Positions 25,301 through 36,528 of a stretch of DNA of 64,000 bases are shown one piece after another (position 1 is the stretch's first letter; every line of letters begins with the position of its first letter). The notes below the pieces were generated by a model. It was not told the origin of the DNA. It worked only from the letters and a program-made list of their open reading frames with translations, and searched no databases. A program made the translations under genes and the position numbers. Location: assembly GCA_032358255.1 (NCBI GenBank), contig JAULBX010025497.1:62001-126000 (forward strand), written 5' to 3'. This DNA comes from Heterotrichella gracilis. Its lineage: Eukaryota > Sar > Xanthophyceae > Tribonematales > Xanthonemataceae.

Positions 25301-26725
25301 TATCGTCCCAACGAGCAGTGTGAGCAAACTAGCAGGGTATACCCAAAGCAGCTGTGCTGTGCAAGCGGCGGAGGGTACTCACTGTGGTGATACGATGCGC
25401 GTGAACGGGTCACCGAGCTTGCTCAGCATGGACTCGATTTGTGAGTAGGCAGTGTCCCCGCTGCCAGCCTGGTATGCCAACGTCAGTGCACTGCTGAGCT
25501 CCCTCTCCCAGTCGTGACCGTTGAAGTTGCCATCCACAAACGCCTCGCTGACAATCGTCCAGGCCTCAACCAGCGTCTTCTGGGCAGCAAACACCTCTGG
25601 GACGGGAGACGCAGGGAACCTGCAGTGGGGTACAGGACAGGTTGTGGCACAGGTACAAGCATACAAAGCACGTGCGTACCCCAGTGCAGTGTGCTATACC
25701 AATACAGTGTCACTCAGAAGAAGCACAGCCACCACTGCTGTTCCTCAACCAGCCCTTATGAGGATGGCAGGCGCGACACAGACGAACCACCCTCCTTGGG
25801 GGACCAGGGTTTTAGATCAGGGTTCTGCCCCAGGTTGTGACTCCCTACCTGAGTGTCTCCTCAGCTACAGCCTGGCTTGGACCCAACAGCAGCAGTGCCG
25901 CGGCGCCAAGAACAGCTGCTTTCTTCCCAAAGTCCTGTACCACAAGCTTGAGCTTGTCGCGTCCTGCAAGAGGCCATATGGTGCTAGGTTTCCAACAGCT
26001 TCACAGCTTTCAAGAAGGGTCACAGCCCACAACCAGTCAAACGCACAGCGAGGGCACGGGTCAAGGTTGACGCGAGAGTAAGAGCCAACCCACAAAGGTT
26101 TCGTGGCATATAACTGTGGCTATGTGGTGCACGTGTTGCGAGTTGGAAAAGAACCCGCGCACTTTCCCGGGGGTTCTACTACAGCCTTCTGCAGTCAATT
26201 GATCCACGACCTAACGCAAAGGGGTGGGTGGAAGACCGACAAACGGTTGACTTCTTTGTGCCAGGCAGGTTGAAGAGTTTTCAGCTGCGCGCCGTGACAG
26301 CCACGCATGCATATGCAAAAAAAGGGCCTGCCCCATCGGGTCCACGGGGGCCATGCCGCATGGGCGTCATATGATCCCCACAGCAAAGACGACGTACCTT
26401 GCGGCCCAGCTTGCGACTGGCACAGCAGGGCAGACCGCCTTGATCTGGGTGTTGTCACCAACGCCTTTGCACGCAGTTGGCCACAACCACGGGGGAGGCC
26501 CTGCAACCTGACGCAACACATGTGGTATTGGTGGTCAGCAGTGCTTGAACTCACGGTACACAAACACCCAAATTGAAACGTTGCAACGCACCCTTTACTG
26601 CAATTGCTGTGCACGAGGTTGAACCTCCCTTGCACCCCACTGCCCAGCGCACGTCCTGTAGGCATCGTTTGCATGGTGCGGAGGAGACAGTAAGCGGGCG
26701 TTGGACCACACAGTTCTCCACCCAT
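22312..26725 (-). CDS. ctpA: C-terminal processing peptidase, thylakoid lumen (CtpA)
   Basis: S41 serine peptidase that trims the C-terminus of the photosystem II D1 precursor in the thylakoid lumen. Ten exons: 26555-26725, 26398-26500, 25849-25963, 25383-25619, 25071-25221, 24706-24876, 24133-24282, 23621-23779, 22889-23068 and 22312-22596, all in phase, 573 residues from ATG 26725 (556 from the ATG at 26674). A bipartite targeting region is visible: a basic transit part, then a hydrophobic stretch [13 protein letters not shown] ending near PSQAVAEE. The order that follows is the N-terminal helical domain, a PDZ domain ([18 protein letters not shown]...[14 protein letters not shown]) and the catalytic core. 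The dyad is the first Ser of SASE in [15 protein letters not shown] (about residue 443) and the Lys of [10 protein letters not shown] (about 469); the loop before the Lys is one residue longer (GTSPTF) than in related enzymes. It is divergent from the GLG1-like gene. Confidence 0.95.
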
Positions 26726-27535
26726 GCAGCAGTGCCTCGCGCACTTGAAACCAACTTGGAGTGGGATTGACGTTTTCACGCAGCACCCTGCTCGACCTCT
26801 ACAACGGCGTTGAACATCTGCCGTTCAGGAAGCTCGACGGCAGCGGGAAAGTAGTCCTTGCACCAAGGCACCCACAAACGGCCTTTTGAAAATGTTTTCA
26901 AGTTACAGGGGTGGTATTATACTCAAGTGTTTTTCCTCCTATGATTTGCTCCCCAATGCAGGAAAGGGGAGGTCAAAGCCACAGGGCGAGGCCCCGGGGG
27001 GCTTGAACTTGAAAGGCAGACGATGGCCAATTCCGTGGCTCAGTTCACCCAGCTGGGCATCAAAAGGCGCTGCTTGTGCTGCAGTTCTGCTTGAGTATCC
27101 AGTCGGTGAGGGGTTTGGCGTCCCACACCCGCAATGTGCCGTGCCCATTATGCATGCGGTTTGTGCGATCACTGAGCTAGCACTCTACACAAGCTGAGTT
27201 TACGGTTCCAGACAGCACGTGTTGTTCTGCGAGAGTACCTAGTCTGGGCCTCTGTCCGCTGATCTAGCAAATTGTAGTGGAAACAAACAGTGGCTGCCAA
27301 CCAGCTATGCCAGGGAGTGTGTGAAACATCTGCACAGGTGGGTTTCTCTTGGCAATTCGAGCAGCACACCGTCTGCCCTGTGGCAGATCGTGACGCAACC
27401 TGTTTAGTATGCCCTGCTGTCACTGTCAGCACACATACTGGTAGGTTTTCTGCGCCCCGTTGTTGTCTGCCTTTGTTGGGGTGCGAGCGAGTTGTGTTGC
27501 ACCACAGGGGCAAGCCACGCTGGGCACAGCTCAAG
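26726..27535. promoter_or_regulatory. Divergent promoter region of ctpA and the GLG1-like gene
   Basis: An 810-bp spacer between two divergent start codons must contain both promoters and 5' UTRs. No clear TATA box was found. Short open stretches on both strands look like chance. Confidence 0.5.
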
Positions 27536-30500
27536 ATGAAACTATTAAAGTCGAAGGTGAGCACTGAAACCAAGTATTGCAAGTTATCAAGAGCTGACGT
27601 ACGTACTGAAATGGCTTGCAATGTTTGGGCCACTTCTGTGGATTGTGACCTTGTACTGCCAGTGCATCATGGGTGAGGTACACATAACGCAGCATGGCTA
27701 GTCTTCCACAGTTTGCTCCTCAATACCACTTGCATGCCCCTTGGCCTGTGGTGTTTGATACATGGTCAGCTGTGCCTGCCACAAAGAGCTATTGTGCTTG
27801 GCAACTTTTAAACTTGGCTAGGGTTCATACCCATGCCCGCATGCAAAGTTCCTGCGCCAATCTTCAAAGTATTCACTGCTTTTTTTGCTGCAGAGTTTCT
27901 GGTTGCTTGTTGTACTCGGGCTGCTGGCAGTGCAAATCTCACACACAGTAGCCGCAGATGATGAAGCCGATGCTACACCAGCCAAACAAGACGAAGTTGC
28001 AGAAGCTCAGGGGGACGCACAGCAAGCCCTGGCAGACAGCGCAGGCAAGTTGAAAAAGGAAGCAGCAGCAGACAAAGCCAGCGAGGATGAAGAGGAGGCG
28101 CCAGCTGACAAACCAGCCACAAAGAAAGCCACCGCTGAAGACGACGCAGCCAAGGATGAGGAGGCGCCTGCTGACGACAAAGTCAAGGAGGAGCTGGCAG
28201 ATGCTGAGAAAAAGCTGACAGCTGAGGAAGCCAAGGTGAACGAGGAAGAGGGCACCACAAAGCCAGCCACAGGTGACAAGCCTGTGGAACAGCCGCAGGA
28301 GAAGAAGGGGGAGCCGCACCCTGAGAACTCTGAGGAGAAAGCCACCGAGCCAGCCAAGCCACTGGAGGGCGAACAGCTGACAGACGCAGTGCAGGGCGCT
28401 GCGTTGATGCAGGAGTTTGGCCAGAAGGCGGACAAGGTGGTGAGCAAGGAGGTGAAGGAGGGCGAAGCTGTTGAGCTGACCAGCGGGGATGCCGATGTGT
28501 CAACCACAGGTGAGGGCATGCTGGAATCCATCAGAAGTGTTGACACGAGCACTTTATTTCCTCTAATACTGCTCTCGGTACACCCCCGGTCATGCCACCT
28601 ACTCCTGCCTTCCTCTCCTGCCCTCCTGTTGTGAGGAACTTTTGTCCACCCATCCACCCAGTTGTTGACAACATGTGTCCTGTGCAGGCGGTTGCAGGGA
28701 GGACATCTTCAAGCTCTGCCTGGACATCCGCCCTGGCGAGGGCAGGCTAGGTGACTGCCTGACCTGGCAGCTCAAGGAGCAGGAGACCGAGGGCTACCAG
28801 GGCGAGTTCATCAGCGAGGACTGCAAGAAGGAGATGGAGACATTCAAGGTGGCGCGCTCAAAGAACATCAATGCAGACCCGGCCCTAGGTAAGTGGTGCC
28901 TGCCAACTGCCCGTTGCCTGGCCATCCTGCCCCCACACTGAGCTGTGTTGCCCCCAGAACACCGTCACTACCCAACCGCTGCGACCAGTGAACCCTAAAT
29001 AGTCAAACCTAAACCGAAGTACGCGTCCAAGCCTTGCTGATATTTTCTTGCACCCTCTGCAGCCAAAGCTTGCAAGGAGGATGTGGCCAAGCACTGCAAG
29101 GACGTGAATGAGAAGGAAAGGCCTGGCGGCATTGTGGCGTGCCTCAGGTAAGGGTCTGGGGCTGGTGATACTTGAAACAGCGCCTGTGCACCTGTTCGGG
29201 CTGGTACGCATGCCTGCTGCGGTGTGGGTGGCAGGCCAAGGGCCTTGTGTATGGTGTTCTGAGGCGCAAAGGGGTCCGGTGGCACCGCATATATATGATT
29301 AAAAACAACCCCTGTGCGGATGAGCGGAATTTGGCGTGGAGTTGCATCCCCCGCAGGAAGGCGCAAGCCACTGTAAGTTGACATGGGCACAGCGTGGAGC
29401 AGGGTTTCCTGCATGGTGGCCCACTTACGCCCGCCTTGTGCTGCCACGCAGGACCAACAAGCCCGAGGTGTCTGAGGTGTGCAAGGAGCAGATCTTCCGC
29501 ACCCAGGTGGAGAACGCCGACGACTGGCGCACCGACCCCACCCTCTCCACCGCCTGCGCCAAGGACGTGGAGCTGCGCTGCGGCAAGGTGGAACCCGCGG
29601 GCGGCAAGGTGCAGGAGTGCCTGCGCGGGGTTGAGAACGCGCTGTCCTGGGAGTGCCGCGAGCAGCTGTCCCGCCAAGAGGTGGAGGGCGCGGACGACGC
29701 GCGTCTCAGCGTCAGGCTGTTCCACAAGTGCCTGGATGACAAGAAGCGGGTGCGTGCCGGGGCGGGGTGGCCAGGCCTTGCCGCCTAGCTGGTGGCGTAC
29801 ATGCATGCCACGCAAGCGGCGGCATGCGTCATCTTCATGATAGCATAAGAATGAGTGTGCTCTTGGTTTATACGAGATTGCAGTATCATAATATAAACCT
29901 GTATTCAGTTATTGCTCCGCACCGAGTGGTGGGTCTATGACAATGCATGGTTACCAGCCAGCCATGCGCCACGCGTGTGACGCCCCCCCCTCCCGCCGCT
30001 GCAGTTCTGCGCCGACGTCAAGCCCGGCAACGCGCGCGTGTTCTCCTGCCTGGAGGAGCACCGCGAGGACCCCGAGTTCACCGCGGTGTGCAAGGCTGAG
30101 CTTGAGAAGGTGATGGAGCGGCGCGCCACCGACTTCAAGCTTGACTTCAAGCTCAAGGAGGCGTGCGGGGACGACATCAAAGACCTGTGCTTTGGCACCA
30201 TGGACGAGGAGGATGGCGGGGGTGAGGACGACAGCGTCGTCAAGTGCCTGCAGGACTTCAAGGACGAGATCCAAGGGGACGCCTGCCAGGCGCAGGTGAA
30301 TATCTTGGTGATGGTGGCGGGGCATCGTGAGAGGGAAAATTGCGTAGAAGCCTGTAGGCGCCTGACAGATGGGGTGGGCATGGGATGTGCATGCCAAAAT
30401 ATGTGTAGGCAGGTACATCATTTTTAACAAGGTTTGGGGGGGGGGGGTGACTGGGGGGAAGTTCTGGTGCTCAATCGCATGCCTGCAATGAGAGGGCCTT

Positions 30501-33500
30501 GTCGTCAGTGAGAGCAATGTGTGCCTGACAGTTGGCAGCGGCTTGCGAAGGACTGGAGCGCACAGGGTGTTGCCCCTGCCGGTGGGTGCAGCCTGCATGG
30601 GCCAAGCTTCTGACTGTGCAACTTTCCAACTGCAGGTCCACCGCGTTACCGCCCTGGCCGCCCAGGACATCCGCTTTGACGTGCCATTGGCTGAGGCGTG
30701 CTATGATGACAGGCAGAAGTTCTGCACCAATGTGCCCCCAGGATCCGCGCGCGTCATCCGGTGCCTGCAGGACAGGTGGGGCGGGGCGGGGCTTGGGTGG
30801 TATCTGCGTAGGTGCTTGGTGGAGGTGTTGGGGCTAATGGTCAACCAGAAGCACTAATCAGTCACAACCAACGCGCTGCCAAGGGGTGGTGTGGACACAG
30901 ACAGGAAGGATGAGAATGCCGCGCGGCTACAGCTTCTGCCTGTGGGCAAATGATTTTCAGCATACCGCCTGCACCATGGATGCATGTCATATGGGCCAGA
31001 CAGCTGCGGCTGAAATGCAGTAGGCTACTTGTGCTGTGAGGCTTACCGGCACAGACATTGGAGCGCATGTAGGGACAATGCAATTGAGTTGAGTGTGCAA
31101 ATAAATGCATGTCCTATGCATAACGCACGCCTCACACCAACCTCCCCCAGGCGCGAGCAGCTCTCTTACACCTGCAAGGCCATGCTGTTTGACCACGAGG
31201 TCAACATGGCTGAGAACATCGACTTCCAGTTCCCCATGAAGACTGCCTGCCGCAAGGAGATCAAGAAGTTCTGCGCCAAGGTGCCAAAGGGCGAGGAGCG
31301 GGTGATTAGGTGCGCGCGAAGTAGGGTTTAGGGTTCAGAGATTCTTCAGGTCAGCTGACATTGTGGCCACCCAGAGATGCATTATGTTCCCAGGCGCAGC
31401 CGTCGACCCTTCAATCCTAAACAGCAGCATGACCAAATTACCCCTGGACTGCGTGGACTTAACAGCTCCTGTTCAGTACACATCCACCCAGCCACATGCG
31501 CCTTGCATGCCAGTGGCACGCACCATATGCAGCATATATGCATTCCTGACCGCTGCTGGGCCAATTGCCTTCCCTGCATGCCGCTACAGCACCACTGCCT
31601 AGTACTGCATATACGCCATCCTCCAGCAGGTGCCTGGAGAAGGGGGACCTGGTGGCGCTGTGCACCAATGGTGGATGTGTTGGTAATGGGCGTGTGCACC
31701 TGCCATGATCCTGCCCACCTGACCCCGATTCTGCCCCTTTCCCAGGTGCCTGATGGACAACCAGGAGCAGGGCGGGTTTGGCGAGGAGTGCAAGACCGAG
31801 GTCAAGCGCAACGAGCAGCTGTCCGCCAAGGACTTCCGCCTCAACTCAGTGCTGCGCACCAAGTGCAAGGACACCATCTCAGCCCTGTGCCCCGACAAGT
31901 GCAAGCCAGACCAGCGCGACCAGATGTGCGGCGGGTCGGTGCTCCAGTGCCTGGTGGACGCGCAGGACAAGATCACCGATGAGGGCTGCAAGAACGAGGT
32001 GTTCTACTTCATGAAGATGGAGGTGCGCGACTTCAGGAACGACGTAATTGTGGCGGAGCTGTGCCGCGAGGACGTGACCAAGTTCTGCGCCGACGTGGAG
32101 CCAGGTGGGTGTGGGTGGCGGCGGGGTGGCGGTGGATGGGGGTGCAATTGCCTTACAGAGAGCAGCGCAGGCCAATGGCTACCATGCGCCCACAGGCCTG
32201 CCCAATGCATTGTGGTGGATTATCTGCCCCTTCAGGTGAATGCTGTTGAATGTGCCAGTGCATTGCTTTCCGCCTCACTATGCTTTAGCTTCATCTGCCA
32301 TGTTATTGACTGTGTGGTTGCACACCATCACTTTTTTCCAGGTGAGGGCCGCGTCCACACCTGCCTGCAAGACCACCGCGCTGAGCTGAGCGACGGCTGC
32401 CGCAAGGAGGAGGTGAAGCTGCAGATCATGCAGTCAACCAACATCGAGCTCAAGCCGTCGCTGCTCAAGGTATGTGCCGCTGCAGCGCCTGCGCTGAGTG
32501 CCCAGCATAGTGGGCATGCATGGTGCGCCCGTGGCAGCTGCAACTTGTCACCTGCACATGTTGCTCACCAACATGCGCGCACCGCCCAGCATGATGGCCA
32601 AATTGAGTGCAGTGCATGCCAGTGCATGACAAGATCTGTGTGCAACCCTTTGGGGCTTTATTGTTGACTAGTGGTTTTGTTTACTAATCATTTTATTTTG
32701 TAATCGGGTTGTAAACTATCCCTGTGCTGATCGTCATCAAAGTGCGTTGTTTCCGCCCATGCAGACCTGCTCCAGCGAGCGCAAGGTGCACTGCAGCGAC
32801 GTGCGCCCCGGCAAGTCCCGCGTGTACAACTGCCTGCTGTCCAAGGCGGAACAGGTGCGGGCGCAGGGCCAGGGCGGTTTAAACTGGCATTGGGAGGGGC
32901 ACTTGCTTCAACAAGTACTGCAGAATGTGTCATGGTTTTCAGCTGGCGCACAGCTGTTGCGGTGCTAAATGCTGACGCAGAGTTGCGCCTGCTGTTGCTC
33001 CACATCTACATGAGTCATGTGGTAGCCGACCCATGCCCACCCTGCTGCAGGTTGACTTCTCCATCCAGTGCAAGGAGTCCTTGCTCAAGCTCCAAAAGCG
33101 GCGCATGCGCGACTGGCGCCTAGACTTCAACCTCAAGCAGGCCTGCAAGGACGACGTGCCAAGGGTACGCGCAGCGAAACCTAAAGCACTCTCTGGGATC
33201 AACTTTTCGTACCGTTTATGTTCAAATAATCACTGAGTATATATGGCTTGCACGGTGGCTCTTCAAGGAGGCAGGTGCATGGAGAACATCTAGTAGTGCA
33301 TTGATCCAAGCCAAATCAGTCATTGCCCCAGAGAGTGCACATTGCAGGCTTCACTTGAGATTGTTTGGAACTGAGTAGGACCCATCTGCTGTACTATTTA
33401 TGTGGAAGTGCAATCCCAGTGGCGCCGCTGAGCACCGCCCCCCCCTTGCCCCCTGCAGCTGTGCGCCGACAAGGTCGCCGAGGTTGAGTCCAAGGGCAAC

Positions 33501-35193
33501 GGGGCGGTGTTTGGCTGCCTGGTGAAGAGCGTGGACCTGCTGGACGAGGACTGCACGCGCGAGGTGCAGCGCGCGGTGTCCATCGCCCTCATGTTCTACC
33601 AGAAGGACCTGCCGGTGGTGGGCGCCTGCGACGCCGACGTGGCCAAGATGTGCCTGGATGGCAAGGAGCACGAGGAGGTGGCCATCGGGGCTGTGCGCAA
33701 GTGCCTGCTGGAGAGCGTGGATCAGGAGGTGGGTGCGGGGATCACCTGGGAACAGCAAGGCCATGTTGCAGGGACCAGCCGCACGCAAGTCTGTTGCTGG
33801 TGGGAGAGGGAGGGGGGTTAAAAGGTGCATTGGGACCCATGGGCGCAGCTGATTGTGGGGTGGTCCTGGTGCGCATGGAGTGAGCGTGGGTTCTGGGGCA
33901 GGGTGCCCACGTGGCAGGGTTTGCATGGCCAATGTGCATGTGCACCAGCTGTAGCAGTGCATGCAGTAGCTGTGCATACAGTTGCAGCCGTAAATGCGCC
34001 TGATGCCCAAACTTTCGCCCTGGGCAACAATTTATGGGCGATGGCAAGTCAAGCGCTGTATGACCCAGCTGTGACATTGACCCCTGTGCCACCCCACTGT
34101 GCAGGTGGCCAGCATCCTTGAGAAGGTTGACGGCAACCCCCTGGCTGACCCTGAGCCTGTTGCCAGCGCACACGCCACTGGTGAGCACCCAGATGAGGTT
34201 GCCAAGAAGGCTGAGGAGGCCAAACAAGCAGCCAAGCCCGAGGAGGCAGCACCCAAGGAGGAGCCAAAGGCAGATGCCAAGCCTGAGGAGGCCAAGCCTG
34301 AGGAGAAGAAAGAGGAGGCGGCCAAGCCTGAAGAGACCAAGCCTGAAGAGAAGAAGGCAGAGGAGGCTAAACCAGAGGAGAAGAAGGAGGAAGCAGCTAA
34401 GCCTGAGGAGAAGGAGGAGGCGGCCAAGCCTGAGGAGAAGAAAGAGGAGGCTGCCCCCGCCTCTGAGAAGAAGGACGACAAGGCCAACCGCCGCCGCCAG
34501 CTGCTGGCCATGTGGCGTGCCCTGGCGGAGGCCGAGGCCCCGCCCGCCAAGCTGTCACCAGAGTGCGATGCAGTGGCCCGCCTGGCTGCCAATGTGGACC
34601 TGCTGGCCATTTACCAGACCGAACTGGCCACCGGCGATGTCATGGCCAAGCTGTCTGGCCTGAAGAAGGCCATGGCCAACATGCCAGTGAGTGGTGGCGC
34701 GTGGTGCATGACGGACTGGGCGCGCTGCACTGCAGTTGCAGCTCCAGCCCTGAATGTCCTGTGTTGTGCTGTGCTATTTGTTGTAGCCGCTGCACTCTGC
34801 ATCAGTTAGTTACATGCATTCCAGCAGTGCACCCAATCTAGCAGCCAGTCTTGCACATGGGGCAGCAAGCAGCTTAGTCCTGGCACGATGTGTACCATCT
34901 GCATTCATTTTGGTCATTCCTGTCATGCCGTGCAATCGCCTGCCAGACTGCCGCTCACCTGTTGTGCTGCCCTTGTTCAGGACCGGGGCTTTGGGCAGCA
35001 GGAGTCTGGCCTGGTGCTGTCCGGCTGGATGGCGCTGGTGGGCATTGTGGCGGTGGCGCTGCTGGCACTGGCTGCGGGCGCGTTTGTGTACCAGCAGTAC
35101 ACCGGCATCAACCCCATCAACTTCCTCAAGGGCTACACAGTGCTTGTGCCAAAGGGGGGCAAGCCACCTGCGGCACCCGGGGCAGAAGTATGA
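27536..35193 (+). CDS. GLG1: Golgi apparatus protein 1-like cysteine-rich membrane protein (GLG1 family)
   Basis: Type I membrane protein of the secretory pathway, homologous to animal GLG1/ESL-1/CFR. Fifteen exons: 27536-27556, 27894-28509, 28688-28888, 29063-29147, 29452-29749, 30005-30295, 30636-30775, 31151-31309, 31746-32104, 32342-32469, 32765-32854, 33051-33164, 33459-33728, 34105-34686 and 34981-35193; all in phase, 1188 residues, near the length of human GLG1. Exons 1-2 form a signal peptide split after MKLLKSK, ending near SHTVA. An acidic/Lys-rich region with one Cys-free stretch of about 190 residues follows. Then come about a dozen or more Cys-rich GLG1 repeats (patterns such as CREDI..LC, FC..V.PG..RV..CL). 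Residues about 940-1035 insert a Lys/Glu/Pro/Ala-rich block (PEEKKEEAAKPEE). A transmembrane helix (LVLSGWMALVGIVAVALLAL) and a short tail close the protein. The two charged low-complexity blocks are not in animal GLG1 as I know it. Confidence 0.94.
31318..31335 (+). repeat. Telomere-like TAGGGTTTAGGG near a splice donor
   Basis: Lies about 10 nt inside intron 8 of the GLG1-like gene (donor at 31310). It is one of several such motifs next to splice sites in this window. Confidence 0.75.
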
Positions 35194-35851
35194 GGCATGA
35201 CTGGATGGGAGGCAAGGGGGCGCTGCCACATGGACTGGGTGGTGCTACACCGACAGTTGGGGCAAATATGCAGCTGCATGGCTGAGTAGAGGAGCACATG
35301 CCGGTCAAATAGAATGTAGGGTTTATTTCAACCTTGGCAACCAGTGGGAGTAAGCGTAGGATGTATCGCTGGGACAGTTGCGTGGCGCCATTCCAAAATT
35401 TGATTTTCTTGCATGGCGCAGACTGTGCACTTCGACAAACATGCAGCTTGCCTGTATACTTGCTTCTTGAAGCCGGTTCAGCCGTTACAGCTATGACAGT
35501 GGCTACCAATGTGGGATGCGTTTGGTCGCAATGCGCATGCTATGTGGAACAGCTTTAGTCTGGGCCAAGCATTGGATGTACAGTTCTGTGCTGAGTATTT
35601 ATTCCCCAAAATATTGACGATGTATCTTTTTGGTGGTAAACATTGCGAGTTTGGCTTCAATGTGTAGTATGGTGCAGCTTGGAATGAGTCGATTGACATA
35701 TGATGTGTTTGCCGTGACCATGCAATCAAACACATCACCCCTGGTAATTAACACATATGCAGCTGTGAACCAATAAATGGTCCGGCAAGTTACTTTGGGC
35801 CGCCGAACCTCACCTTCAAGGTGTTATTCTGTGCCAGCTAGCCGCTGGCCG

Positions 35852-35916
35852 CTGTAACAGTTCAACTCCAGGAGCTGTAACAATCAACTCGAGGACCGGA
35901 CTTTTCCACTGTAACA
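35852..35916 (+). promoter_or_regulatory. Three CTGTAACA boxes, possible upstream elements
   Basis: CTGTAACA occurs at 35852-35859, 35875-35882 and 35909-35916, the first two followed by related bases (GTTCAACTC and ATCAACTC). The core overlaps a MYB-type AACNG/TAACA motif. A role in stress control of the gene downstream is inference only; they lie about 610-680 bp before its ATG. Confidence 0.35.
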
Positions 35917-36395
35917 GTGCCGTGGAAAAAAGTGCCTTGGAAAGACATCCTTTCAATGATCCTCAGGAACACAGTGTGTCACCGTGCGCCTGCAATTCAA
36001 GCTTGACCGCCAGATTCTGAACCCAACTTTGTGCATAATGCAAATGATTTGTGTGGGCGGCTCGTTATGGTACCAGCTTCTTGCTGTAGTCCTGTGCTTG
36101 ACCAGCCGTTCTGTCTGGTTGCAATGCCCTGGTCCGAGCCAATGGGGCCCCTAACTCCACCTCAGGTGTGCGTCGTTCCCTTAAACCGAACCCTAGCCAC
36201 CCTGTCCCATGCGCTGTGCAAATTTGTCACACGGAGCACGTGCGCCCAATTGCCTGGATTCAGGGTAAAGCGCAGTGAAGCTGCAGTAATGCTGCGCGGG
36301 AGCCGAGCTTGCAATTCATTTTGAGGCCCGCTTCTGAGCTGCCTGCTTCAGGCAAGCGCTTAGCAAGCGCTCCCAGTCTCGAACGGCTGCGGCTG

Positions 36396-36403
36396 TATAT
36401 AAG
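36396..36403 (+). promoter_or_regulatory. TATA box of the dehydrin-like gene
   Basis: TATATAAG about 130 bp before the ATG at 36529, in a GC-richer setting. Position and sequence fit a strong TATA promoter. Confidence 0.65.
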
Positions 36404-36528
36404 CAACGCTTTACGCATCGATGGTAATAACTTTCTCCTGATTCCCAATAGCACGCAAACCCTCTACGAATCTCCTCGAAAGCTTTGCTTATCTACCTCA
36501 AGTACTAACGTCGAGTCCTACAGTCAAG

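Larger units (their letters stand above)
35194..36528. other. Intergenic region upstream of the dehydrin-like gene
   Basis: Contains the 3' UTR of the GLG1-like gene and the promoter of the dehydrin-like gene, with repeated CTGTAACA boxes at 35852-35916 and a TATA box at 36396. No coding sequence was recognised. Confidence 0.6.

Noticed and set aside
28007-28657. Long minus-strand Ser/Ala-rich open frame
   Set aside because: Antisense shadow of the Glu/Lys/Ala-rich exon 2 of the GLG1-like gene; the same holds for 34032-34610.
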